Source: JACPHD01 sp964526325 | GTDB taxonomy: Bacteria; Patescibacteriota; Patescibacteriia; Patescibacteriales; GWC2-42-12 | Assembly (NCBI GenBank): GCA_964526325.1 | Contig: CAZGKM010000008.1 | Coordinates: 1 to 52,286, forward strand | Reading direction: 5' to 3' | DNA: 52,286 nt | Shown here: positions 40,889 through 47,743 of the stretch, in pieces | How the letters are laid out: every line of letters starts with the position of its first letter | How positions within the stretch are numbered: the first letter of the stretch is position 1 | Program-made: the position numbers and the translations under genes | Notes under the pieces: generated by a model | Told to the model about the DNA's origin: nothing | What the model saw: only the letters and a program-made list of their open reading frames with translations | Database searches by the model: none

Positions 40889-41863
40889 TTATTTTAAGTT
40901 TTTATCTAAAAATTTCTCTATCGCTGTCGCCACGTGCCAACCTAAAACAGGCGGCACGGCGTTGCCGATTTGTTTATACGCCGAGGAGGTTGAGGGATAA
41001 AAAATAAAATCATCAGGAAAAGATTGTATTCTTGCCGCCTCTCTCGCTGACAATCTTCTTTTTTCGTTCCAGTGATACTCTATGTTTCCGTGATGTTCAG
41101 TTCTCATTGTTGGCCCAGGTTTATTGGCTGAAACAGTAGTATTGCCCTGACCTTTATTTTTCTTCGCTTTTGACCAAAAATGATTTGCGATTTTTCCTTC
41201 TTCGACTTTTTCTAAATCACCAATGGCTTGTTTTAGATTAACCCAAGTCTTTTCATTCAAAATTGGTTTTGGATGTTTGAATGGCGGCAGTTTATTTTTT
41301 TTAGTTCCAACTATAACCACTCTTTCTCTGGTTTGCGGAACTCCAAAATCAGCGGCTCTTAGTAGTTCATAACGTACGTGATATCCTAATTTTTCAAAAT
41401 CTTTAACGATAGTTTTTATCGCGTCTCCATTGTTCATCGTAAGAAGTCCGCGAACATTTTCCGCTACAAATAATATGGGCTTAGTTCTTTTAATAACTTC
41501 CGCCATGCTTTTGTAAAGAAGTCCGCGCTTGCTGTTAAATCCTTTTCTTTTTCCGGCGTGGCTAAAATCTTGGCAGGGGAAACCGCCAACCACTATATCG
41601 GCGTGAGCTGGTATTTTGTTTTCAGATTTTTCAGAGCCAAACTTTACATTAAGAATTTTATCGATATCGCCGCAAACTATGTCTTGATTAAAATAATTTT
41701 TAAACGTTAAACAAGCGGCTTCATCTATATCATTCGCCCAAGCGATATTAAAGTTTCTTTTAGCGTATTTTTTACCCAAGAACTCAAAACCACCTTTAAA
41801 ACCGAGGTCAAGACCGCCGCAACCAGCGAAAAGCGATATTATTGAATATTGTTTTTTCTTCAT
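40889..41863 (-). CDS. dcm: DNA cytosine-5 methyltransferase
   Basis: Methylates C5 of cytosine within the target site of the restriction enzyme, using SAM. All main family motifs are present: I SLFAGCGGLDLGF (8-20), IV GGFPCQDFSHAGKRKG with catalytic cysteine, VI VAENVRGLL, VIII RERVVIVG, and X at the end SAYKQIGNAVPPVLGWHVA. The 324-residue length is typical of type II C5 methylases. It is first in the set in transcription order after the TPR gene and precedes the endonuclease by 2 nt, so methylation can be established before cutting. Confidence 0.95.
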   Translation of the reverse strand: MKKKQYSIISLFAGCGGLDLGFKGGFEFLGKKYAKRNFNIAWANDIDEAACLTFKNYFNQDIVCGDIDKILNVKFGSEKSENKIPAHADIVVGGFPCQDFSHAGKRKGFNSKRGLLYKSMAEVIKRTKPILFVAENVRGLLTMNNGDAIKTIVKDFEKLGYHVRYELLRAADFGVPQTRERVVIVGTKKNKLPPFKHPKPILNEKTWVNLKQAIGDLEKVEEGKIANHFWSKAKKNKGQGNTTVSANKPGPTMRTEHHGNIEYHWNEKRRLSAREAARIQSFPDDFIFYPSTSSAYKQIGNAVPPVLGWHVATAIEKFLDKNLK

Positions 41864-41922
41864 GTCTATATTTTACCTATTTTTTAATAAATAAACAAAT
41901 AGTATAAAGGCTTAGATTGTGT

Positions 41923-43287
41923 CTAATTTTTAATACCCATTTGTTGTTTGATTTCTTGTAAATACGCTGATGATTTTTGTTTTAATGTGCCCATACTGTC
42001 ATTAGCAAGTCTTTCGAAGTTTTCAAAGTCTTGCAGGGCATTGGCCAAGTTATTTTCTTTAAAAAAACTTAGATATCCTAACCAGAAATATAATTGCGCT
42101 TTTGGATTCGTATCGTTAAGAAGATTTAAATTAAACTCCCTTACATCATCTAAGATAATTTTTTCTTTATGTTTTTGTTGTTTTATTTTTTGGCACAATT
42201 TCAAGGCTTTTTCATATTCTTCTTTCCAGAAATATAAGAATGCCTTACTGTATCTCCATTCAAAATTATTTTTTTGAAATTTTTCAGCTTTCTCAATACT
42301 ATTCATAGCTTCATCAACGTTTTTATCAATCGAAAAATCAATAATTGCCTTGAATAGATATGCTCCGTAATTTTTATTATCCTCTATTAAAGATTTTTCT
42401 AAAAATGATTTGGTTTCAGGTATTCTTTTATTTGTGAAATGCCACCTTGCTATCCAAAGGGCTTCATCTGAAATTAATAGGGGAATTTGATCTCTAATTT
42501 CTTGAAGATGTCTTGGAAGTGGTCTGAAAAAATTAAATTGATCCTTTAATCCATTATGCAATCGAAGGGCAAGTTGCGGGTCTTGCGAAACAAATGCCGC
42601 AATTCCAATGACATATTTTGCGGCTAAGTGGACTATTATAGCAGAAGCCTCAAAACCCTTAAAACTTCTTTTTTCTAAAAAATTGACTTCCCGAGGAAGC
42701 ACTTTTGAAAAATCAATAGATATTTTTCGGCTCAAATTTCGCGGTATCGGCTTATGAATAACATAGCCTTGAAAATTAATAAAATATTTATCACCATCAT
42801 CGCCATCCGGTCTTTTTTTAACATCCCCCCAAACATAAAAATGTGCTTTTATTTTTTTATTTATTGTTTCTAATTTAGTTCGGGGGTTATTTGATTCTTT
42901 TATTTGACTTGCAAAATGATTTTTTAAAAAAATGATTTCCGAAAAATTTAAAATTCCTTCCTGCTGAAAATCCCTTTTTAATTTAGATATAAAATCTGCT
43001 TTTAACCTTTGTCTTTCATTTTCATTTTCTGAATAAATTGCTATTACTATCCCAACCTTACCTCTTTTATTTCTAGGTAAATAAAATTTATTTATAAACC
43101 AATAGCTTATCCATAAAAATAATAGCAACAAATAACAAAAAAACCTTATTTCAAGGGTCGTAAATTTTTCAAGAAGCTCGTCAATACCTACAAATATACC
43201 CAATAAAATCACAACACCGATTAAAAGAGTTTTAACTTGGGGCAATCTCTCCTCTGTAATGTAATTAAGTTTTTCTAAATCAATCAT
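41923..43287 (-). CDS. Membrane-anchored TPR protein, function unknown
   Basis: 454 residues. Two N-terminal helices (about 20-40, LLIGVVILLGIFVGIDELL, and 48-70) form a hairpin anchor. The region about 75-170 looks like an alpha/beta domain (GKVGIVIAIYSENENERQR, AHFYVWGDVKKR). A helical repeat region follows at about 285-440, with TPR-like units such as GAYLFKAIIDFSIDKNVDEA, FLYFWKEEYEKALKLCQKI and LGYLSFFKENNLANALQDFE. It is the first gene of the minus-strand unit framed by the long inverted repeat. A defence or sensing role next to a restriction system is possible but rests only on location. Confidence 0.6.
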   Translation of the reverse strand: MIDLEKLNYITEERLPQVKTLLIGVVILLGIFVGIDELLEKFTTLEIRFFCYLLLLFLWISYWFINKFYLPRNKRGKVGIVIAIYSENENERQRLKADFISKLKRDFQQEGILNFSEIIFLKNHFASQIKESNNPRTKLETINKKIKAHFYVWGDVKKRPDGDDGDKYFINFQGYVIHKPIPRNLSRKISIDFSKVLPREVNFLEKRSFKGFEASAIIVHLAAKYVIGIAAFVSQDPQLALRLHNGLKDQFNFFRPLPRHLQEIRDQIPLLISDEALWIARWHFTNKRIPETKSFLEKSLIEDNKNYGAYLFKAIIDFSIDKNVDEAMNSIEKAEKFQKNNFEWRYSKAFLYFWKEEYEKALKLCQKIKQQKHKEKIILDDVREFNLNLLNDTNPKAQLYFWLGYLSFFKENNLANALQDFENFERLANDSMGTLKQKSSAYLQEIKQQMGIKN

Positions 43288-43387
43288 TTATTTCCTGTAT
43301 TGCAATACCCCCCTTGTATTTTAAAAATAAAATCTGTTCTTATAATAAAAAAGTGTAGGCGTTAGCCGAAAAAGAAAAGCATATTTC

Positions 43388-43467
43388 ATATAACGCGCGC
43401 GGGATATGCGATGCGCCTGGAGGCCAGTACTCTGGCCGCAAGGCGTTTCGCATATCCCGAGTTGTGC
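43388..43467 (+). repeat. attC-like palindrome, site 3
   Basis: ATATAAC (43388-43394) and GTTGTGC (43461-43467) frame a perfect 12-bp stem CGGGATATGCGA (43400-43411) / TCGCATATCCCG (43448-43459). Inner stems GCGCCT/AGGCG and GGCCAG/CTGGCC follow. Spacers are 5 nt left and 1 nt right, the same asymmetry and direction as sites 1 and 2. Confidence 0.55.
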
Positions 43468-43587
43468 GATGTCGCTCCGCCAGGCCGAAGGCCTAAGGAG
43501 CGGCGAGCACAACGAGGGCCTGCCCGCGCGCGTTGTGCAAAATCGCGACGCTCCGAACGTTAGTGAGGGCGGAGCGATTTTGCACAA
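43461..43587. repeat. Chain of GTTGTGC/GCACAAC palindromes before the recombinase
   Basis: Three stems share these ends. GTTGTGC (43461) pairs with GCACAAC (43507-43513) around GCTCC/GGAGC and GGCC/GGCC. GCACAAC (43507) also pairs with GTTGTGC (43532-43538). GTTGTGCAAAATCGC (43532-43546) pairs perfectly with GCGATTTTGCACAAC (43573-43587). Together with site 3 they form a GC-rich palindrome cluster 110 nt ahead of the recombinase start. Confidence 0.7.
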
Positions 43588-43697
43588 CTCTCTATTATAC
43601 GAATAAAAAATAAGTTGATTGTGTAAATTTGTATATTATGCGAAATCTTGATATTATATTTACAATTAATTGCTAATATTATTATATCTTATAATTT

Positions 43698-44519
43698 ATG
43701 AAATTAAAAGAGCTTTTGCATAAGATTGAAAATGAATTAAAACTTAGAAATTATAGCCGAAAAACTATTAAAAGCTATTTAACCTGTTTGACTGACTACT
43801 TTCGCTATATAAAGAACCTTACAAAAGATCCGGATATCGGCCTGATTAAAAAATATTTGCTGGAAAAACAAGCTAAGGGGCAGTCTTCTCAAACTATCAA
43901 TCTTTATCTGCACTCAATAAAATATTTTTACAGGGAAATTTTTAAAAACAATATTCCGATTGAGATTAAATTCGCAAAAACAGCCAATAAGCTGCCCGTT
44001 GTTTTGTCTAAAAATGAAATTGAAAAAATAATTAGCTCAATAGATAATCAAAAACACAGGTTGCTGGTTGCCTTGTCTTACGGAGCCGGTTTTAGGGTCA
44101 GCGAAATTATAAATTTAAAAATAAAAGATATTGATTTGGCTGAATTAACGGTTCATTTGAAAGGAGCGAAAGGCAATAAGGATCGCTTGACTATTTTCCC
44201 GGAAAAAATAAGGTCTGGCCTAAGCGAAATTATGGCGTTGCGCGATAAAAATGATTTTGTCTTTAAAAGCGAGCGAGGCGGACCGCTTACCGAAAGATCG
44301 GTTCAAAAGATAGTTGAAAATGCTTTAAAAAAATGTCATATTAATAAAGAAGCATCTTTTCATTCTTTGCGGCATAGTTTTGCCACGCACTTGCTTGAAA
44401 ACGGCGTTGATGTGCGATATGTGCAGGAACTTTTAGGCCATGCCAATATCAGGACAACGCAAATTTATACCAAAGTAACCAATCCGAGTTTAAAAAAAAT
44501 TAAAAGTCCGTTGGAGTAA
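43698..44519 (+). CDS. Tyrosine recombinase, XerA/XerD-like
   Basis: Site-specific recombinase of 273 residues. The N-terminal SAM-like DNA-binding domain (LRNYSRKTIKSYLTCLTDYF) is followed by the catalytic domain with all conserved residues: R133 (YGAGFRVSE), K161 (GNKDR), H222-R225 (HSLRHSFATHLL), H248 (LLGHANIRTT) and Y257 (IYT). The end L-K-K-I-K-S-P-L-E recalls integron integrases. The integrase-specific extra helix between K161 and H222 is absent, so it is not a classical IntI. It points away from the restriction unit with the palindrome cluster in between, the geometry of an integron platform. The start follows TATAATTT without an SD. Confidence 0.9.
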   Translation: MKLKELLHKIENELKLRNYSRKTIKSYLTCLTDYFRYIKNLTKDPDIGLIKKYLLEKQAKGQSSQTINLYLHSIKYFYREIFKNNIPIEIKFAKTANKLPVVLSKNEIEKIISSIDNQKHRLLVALSYGAGFRVSEIINLKIKDIDLAELTVHLKGAKGNKDRLTIFPEKIRSGLSEIMALRDKNDFVFKSERGGPLTERSVQKIVENALKKCHINKEASFHSLRHSFATHLLENGVDVRYVQELLGHANIRTTQIYTKVTNPSLKKIKSPLE

Positions 44520-44601
44520 ACCCCGTTAGAAATTATTGATTTAACGGGCTAATACTTGAAATATTTATGCAATCAAATAATAATGGAATTTCTAACGGGG
44601 T
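44520..44601 (+). repeat. Start-codon palindromic element, copy 6 (GT2 gene)
   Basis: Perfect 15-bp arms ACCCCGTTAGAAATT (44520-44534) and AATTTCTAACGGGGT (44587-44601). The left arm starts at the base after the recombinase stop codon. The ATG (44567) is 20 nt before the right arm. Confidence 0.9.
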
Positions 44602-45697
44602 GAATAAAAAAGTTGCCATAATAATCAGTCCGAATTATAAAAATTATGCCGAAAGATATTTGGCCGAATGTTTTGCTAGTATAAAAAAACAGGATTATGC
44701 CGGCGCGATGAAAATATTTATAACCGATAATGAGACTACGGAAGAAAGTTATGGATATTTAAAGAGCATTTTATCGGAAGCTGAAATATGGAGAAACAAT
44801 AATAATGATGGTTTTGCCAAAGGCAATAATGATTGCGTTAAATTGGCGCTCGCGCAGGGATTTGATTATGTTGTTTTATTCAATATGGATACGGTATTGG
44901 AGCCGGATTGTGTGAGAAAAATGGCGGAAGAAGCGGAAGATAAAATTCTGGATTCCCGCCTACGCGGGAATGACAAAAATGAGATTGGCGCGGTGCAGGC
45001 TAGATTAATGCTGTATAATGATAAAAATATAATAAATAGCTTGGGCAATGTTACTCATTTTTTAGGCTTTGGGTACGCAAGCGGATATAATGAAAAATTT
45101 AAATCGCCCTTACCACCTTTACTAAAGGAGGCGGAAATTTGTTATCCGAGCGGCGCCGCCGTATTATTTACTAAAGAAGCGCTAAAAAAAGTCGGCTTGT
45201 TTGATGAAGATTTTTGGATGTATAACGAAGACCAAGACTTGGGCTGGCGTCTTTGGCTCGCCGGTTTTAAATGCGTTTTGGCGCCCGAAGGCGTAGCTTA
45301 CCATAAATACGAATTTTCTCGTAGCATTAAAAAATATTATTTCATGGACAGAAACCGGATTATAGCCATGTTAAAAAATTACCACTGGCTTACGCTTCTT
45401 GTAATTTCACCCGCGTTTTTTATAATGGAACTGGGCTTGCTGTTTTTTTCTTTTTCTAACGGCTGGTTTAAAGAAAAAATAAATGTTTATAAATATTTTT
45501 TAAATTTAAAAAATTGGCGCTATATAATAAATGCGCGAGCGCATGCCCAAAAATTACGGCAAGTTAAAGATAAAGATATTATAAAATTATTTTCCGGTAA
45601 AATCTGGTATCAGGAAATAGGGGATGGGCGGCTTAAAATAGCTAACCTGGTGTTTGGAGCTTATTGGAGAGTTATAAGAGTTTTAATAAGATGGTAA
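44567..45697 (+). CDS. Glycosyltransferase family 2 with in-frame repeat insertions
   Basis: GT-A enzyme, 376 residues. After the element-encoded MQSNNNGISNGVNK it reads KVAIIISPNYKNYAERYLAE, then NNNDGFAKGNNDC and the D-x-D region VVLFNMDTVLEPD, CYPSGAAVLFTKEALKKVG and MYNEDQDLGWRLWLAG. A C-terminal membrane helix (LLVISPAFFIMELGLLFF) is followed by a basic tail. Two stretches foreign to the family, L-D-S-R-L-R-G-N-D-K (44950-44975) and S-P-L-P-P-L-L-K-E-A (about 45106-45133), are read from dispersed repeats. The gene stays open, so it is probably active. Confidence 0.85.
   Translation: MQSNNNGISNGVNKKVAIIISPNYKNYAERYLAECFASIKKQDYAGAMKIFITDNETTEESYGYLKSILSEAEIWRNNNNDGFAKGNNDCVKLALAQGFDYVVLFNMDTVLEPDCVRKMAEEAEDKILDSRLRGNDKNEIGAVQARLMLYNDKNIINSLGNVTHFLGFGYASGYNEKFKSPLPPLLKEAEICYPSGAAVLFTKEALKKVGLFDEDFWMYNEDQDLGWRLWLAGFKCVLAPEGVAYHKYEFSRSIKKYYFMDRNRIIAMLKNYHWLTLLVISPAFFIMELGLLFFSFSNGWFKEKINVYKYFLNLKNWRYIINARAHAQKLRQVKDKDIIKLFSGKIWYQEIGDGRLKIANLVFGAYWRVIRVLIRW
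44950..44975 (+). repeat. In-frame repeat ATTCCCGC/GCGGGAAT inside a GT2 gene
   Basis: ATTCCCGCCTACGCGGGAAT (44952-44971) is a palindrome of the kind common in bacterial intergenic DNA. It is translated as D-S-R-L-R-G-N-D, a tell-tale peptide of this repeat. Confidence 0.75.
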
Positions 45698-45702
45698 GTT
45701 AT

Positions 45703-45843
45703 AATGACGAATGACAAATGTCAAATGACAAATCAAATCCAAAATTTGAATGTCAAAATAATTAAACGGTCTGCCGGCAGGCAGGTTTGTCATTTAGCCA
45801 TTTGATATTAACTTGACATTTGTCATTGGAAATTTGTCATTAA
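45703..45843. repeat. Dispersed palindromic repeat, AATGACAAATTTCC family, inverted copy
   Basis: AATGACGAATGACAAATGTC on the left and GACATTTGTCATTGGAAATT on the right are inverted copies. The centre has CTGCCGGCAG (45771-45780). It lies 5 nt before the start of the next glycosyltransferase. Confidence 0.75.
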
Positions 45844-45848
45844 AATAT

Positions 45849-46637
45849 ATGGATATTAGCATTATTATAGTTAACTACAAATCAAAAGTCCTTACTCTTA
45901 ATTGTATAAAGTCTATAAAATCAGCCGATTGGACCGGCTTAGATTATGAAATTATCGTAGTGGATAATTATTCCGGCGATTTAAAAGGCGATGACTTAAA
46001 GCAATTCGGAGATATTAAATTTATTATGAACGGCCAGAATATCGGTTTGGGCGCGGCTAATAATAAAGGCGCGAGAATCGCCCAAGGCAAATATATTGTA
46101 ATTATGAATCCCGATACTTTGGCCGGTAATGATGTTTTTATAAAATTGTTTGCTTACATGGAAGAAAACACCAAAGTCGGTGTAGTCGGTCCGAAGCAAT
46201 ATAACCTTGATAATACGGTTCAGGATTCTTGCTTCCGCTGGCCCGGATTAATTACGCCGCTTTTCAGGCGGACTCCGTTAGGCAAAATTGTATCGGCCAA
46301 AAAAGATTTAGACAGATTTTTATATAAGGATTATAATAAAGACAGCATACGCGAAGTCGATTGGCTTTTAGGATCTTTCCTGTTTTGCCGCGCCTCGGCT
46401 CTAAGGCAAGTCGGCTTGTACGACGAAAACTTTTTTCTATATTTTGAGGATACTGATTTATGCAAGCGCTTTTGGCGAGACGGCTGGAAAGTCGTTTATA
46501 ATCCGAAGTTTTCCATAATCCATAATCATGCCCGGCAAAGCGCACGCGTCGCCTGGTATAAATTTTTTACAAGCTTAGCGGTTTGGCATCATATAATTTC
46601 CTGGTTTAAGTATTTAAAAAAGTGGGGCTATAAATAA
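45849..46637 (+). CDS. Glycosyltransferase family 2
   Basis: GT-A enzyme of 262 residues beginning MDISIIIVNYKSKVLTLNC. A frame open from 45813 adds residues read from the repeat and is rejected. Motifs are IIVVDNYSGD, NGQNIGLGAANNKGAR, the D-x-D region IVIMNPDTLAGND, and WLLGSFLFCRASALRQVGLYDENFFLYFEDTDLCKRF in pieces. It resembles rhamnosyltransferases. No SD is present. The next gene, galU, could supply UDP-glucose to it or to its neighbours. Confidence 0.88.
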   Translation: MDISIIIVNYKSKVLTLNCIKSIKSADWTGLDYEIIVVDNYSGDLKGDDLKQFGDIKFIMNGQNIGLGAANNKGARIAQGKYIVIMNPDTLAGNDVFIKLFAYMEENTKVGVVGPKQYNLDNTVQDSCFRWPGLITPLFRRTPLGKIVSAKKDLDRFLYKDYNKDSIREVDWLLGSFLFCRASALRQVGLYDENFFLYFEDTDLCKRFWRDGWKVVYNPKFSIIHNHARQSARVAWYKFFTSLAVWHHIISWFKYLKKWGYK

Positions 46638-46649
46638 AAAATAAGTTGC

Positions 46650-46762
46650 ACCCCGTTAGAAATTTTAATCTAAGGGGTATGTAAATAAAATAATATGCAG
46701 ATAAATAAAAAGGAGATTTCTAGCCCCGTTAGAAATAAATTTCTAAGCGGGGCTAACGGGGT
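46650..46762 (+). repeat. Start-codon palindromic element, copy 7, with nested 30-nt palindrome (galU)
   Basis: Left arm ACCCCGTTAGAAATTT (46650-46665). The right arm ATTTCTA...ACGGGGT is split by a 30-nt unit at 46723-46752 that is itself nearly palindromic: GCCCCGTTAGAAAT-AA-ATTTCTAAGCGGGG in pieces. CTA lies on both sides (46720-46722 and 46753-46755), like a 3-bp target duplication. The insert is read as S-P-V-R-N-K-F-L-S-G and keeps the frame. Confidence 0.85.
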
Positions 46763-47633
46763 AAAAAAAATAAAAAAAGCTATCGTAGCCGTAGCCGGCT
46801 CGGGTACGAGGCTCTTGCCGGCGACTAAATCCATGCCTAAAGAAATGTTGCCGATCGTTGATAAGCCGATTATCCAATTGGTGGTTGAAGAATTGGTGGC
46901 GGCCGGGATTGAAGATATAATTTTAGTTACCAAATGGGATAAAAAACCTTTAGAAGATCATTTTGATTATAACTGGGCCTTGATTGATGATTTAAAAAAG
47001 GCCGGAAAAAATAAATTATTGGATGAAGTGAAAAGGGTAGCCAATCTGGCTAATTTTATTTATGTCAGGCAAAAAGGCCCATACGGCAACGGTACGCCGG
47101 TTTTATCCGCGGCCAGTATTGTAAAAAACGAGCCGTTTATGTTTATCTGGGGCGATGACTTGGTAAAATCCAAAGTGCCGTTCGCCAAGCAGATGACCGA
47201 CGATTACAATAAGACCGGCCATCTGATGATAGGCGTGCAAGAAGTGAAAAAAGAAGAAGTTGTCCGCTACGGCATCGTTAAAGTTAAAAAAGGAACAATG
47301 CAAATCCAAGACATAGTTGAAAAGCCGACTATTAAAGAAGCGCCGTCAAGACTGGCCGATTTCGGCCGCATGATTTTAAATCAGGATATCGTGGATATTC
47401 TAAAAGCCTTGCCGCTGGGGAAAGATAATGAGCTTTGGATTGTTGACGCCATTAAGCAATATGTTAAGCTGGGCGGTAAATTTTACGCAAAAAAAGTGCA
47501 AGGCGGCGAATGGCTGACGACAGGCGATCCGCTTAACTACATGAAGGCTATATTGAAATACGCTATTGACCGGCATGATATCGGCCCGGAAATAAAAAAA
47601 TTTACCAAAGAATTATTAAAAAAGAGAAAATAA
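46695..47633 (+). CDS. galU: UTP--glucose-1-phosphate uridylyltransferase
   Basis: Makes UDP-glucose, the donor for glucosyl residues in surface glycans. The catalytic domain starts KAIVAVAGSGTRLLPATK, then M-P-K-E-M-L-P-I-V-D-K-P, FIYVRQKGPYGNGTPVL, WGDDLVKSK and VEKPTIKEAPS, all typical of GalU. Length is 312. The first 27 residues, MQINKKEIS, SPVRNKFLSG and ANGVKKIK, are made by the start-codon element and its nested insertion, so the ancestral start was probably near K28. A terminator follows. Confidence 0.94.
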   Translation: MQINKKEISSPVRNKFLSGANGVKKIKKAIVAVAGSGTRLLPATKSMPKEMLPIVDKPIIQLVVEELVAAGIEDIILVTKWDKKPLEDHFDYNWALIDDLKKAGKNKLLDEVKRVANLANFIYVRQKGPYGNGTPVLSAASIVKNEPFMFIWGDDLVKSKVPFAKQMTDDYNKTGHLMIGVQEVKKEEVVRYGIVKVKKGTMQIQDIVEKPTIKEAPSRLADFGRMILNQDIVDILKALPLGKDNELWIVDAIKQYVKLGGKFYAKKVQGGEWLTTGDPLNYMKAILKYAIDRHDIGPEIKKFTKELLKKRK

Positions 47634-47653
47634 ATTATCAAATAATACCGAAT

Positions 47654-47687
47654 AAAAAAAAGATAGGCGCTGCCTTTCTTTTTTTTA
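47654..47687 (+). terminator. Terminator after galU
   Basis: AAAAGATAGGC-GCT-GCCTTTCTTTT with a T run; A and T tracts on both sides could make it work from both strands. Confidence 0.8.
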
Positions 47688-47743
47688 CTGATTTATGTTA
47701 TAATATAGTCATAATAAATTATAATTAATATTAACAATTGCTT

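Larger units (their letters stand above)
39258..43394. repeat. Long inverted repeat framing the restriction-modification unit
   Basis: From 39258 the plus strand reads GTTATATGATGTATGC, then TTTTCTTTTTC, and after a variable block CTTTTTTGTTATAAGAACAG and ATTTTATTTTT (to 39334). The minus strand from 43394 reads GTTATATGAAATATGC, the same T/C block, a different variable block and CTTTTTTATTATAAGAACAG. About 55 of 58 aligned bases agree. The left variable block is a hairpin CCCGAC-AGCA-GTCGGG. The two ends coincide with attC-like sites 2 and 3. Confidence 0.85.

Noticed and set aside
43321..43606. Short frames of 66 and 88 codons in the palindrome cluster before the recombinase
   Set aside because: Both are created by the GC-rich palindromes and have biased composition; no start signals.
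43698..44519. Classical integron integrase IntI
   Set aside because: The extra helix typical of IntI between the catalytic lysine and the HxxR motif is missing and the protein is about 60 residues too short; kept as XerA/XerD-like recombinase.
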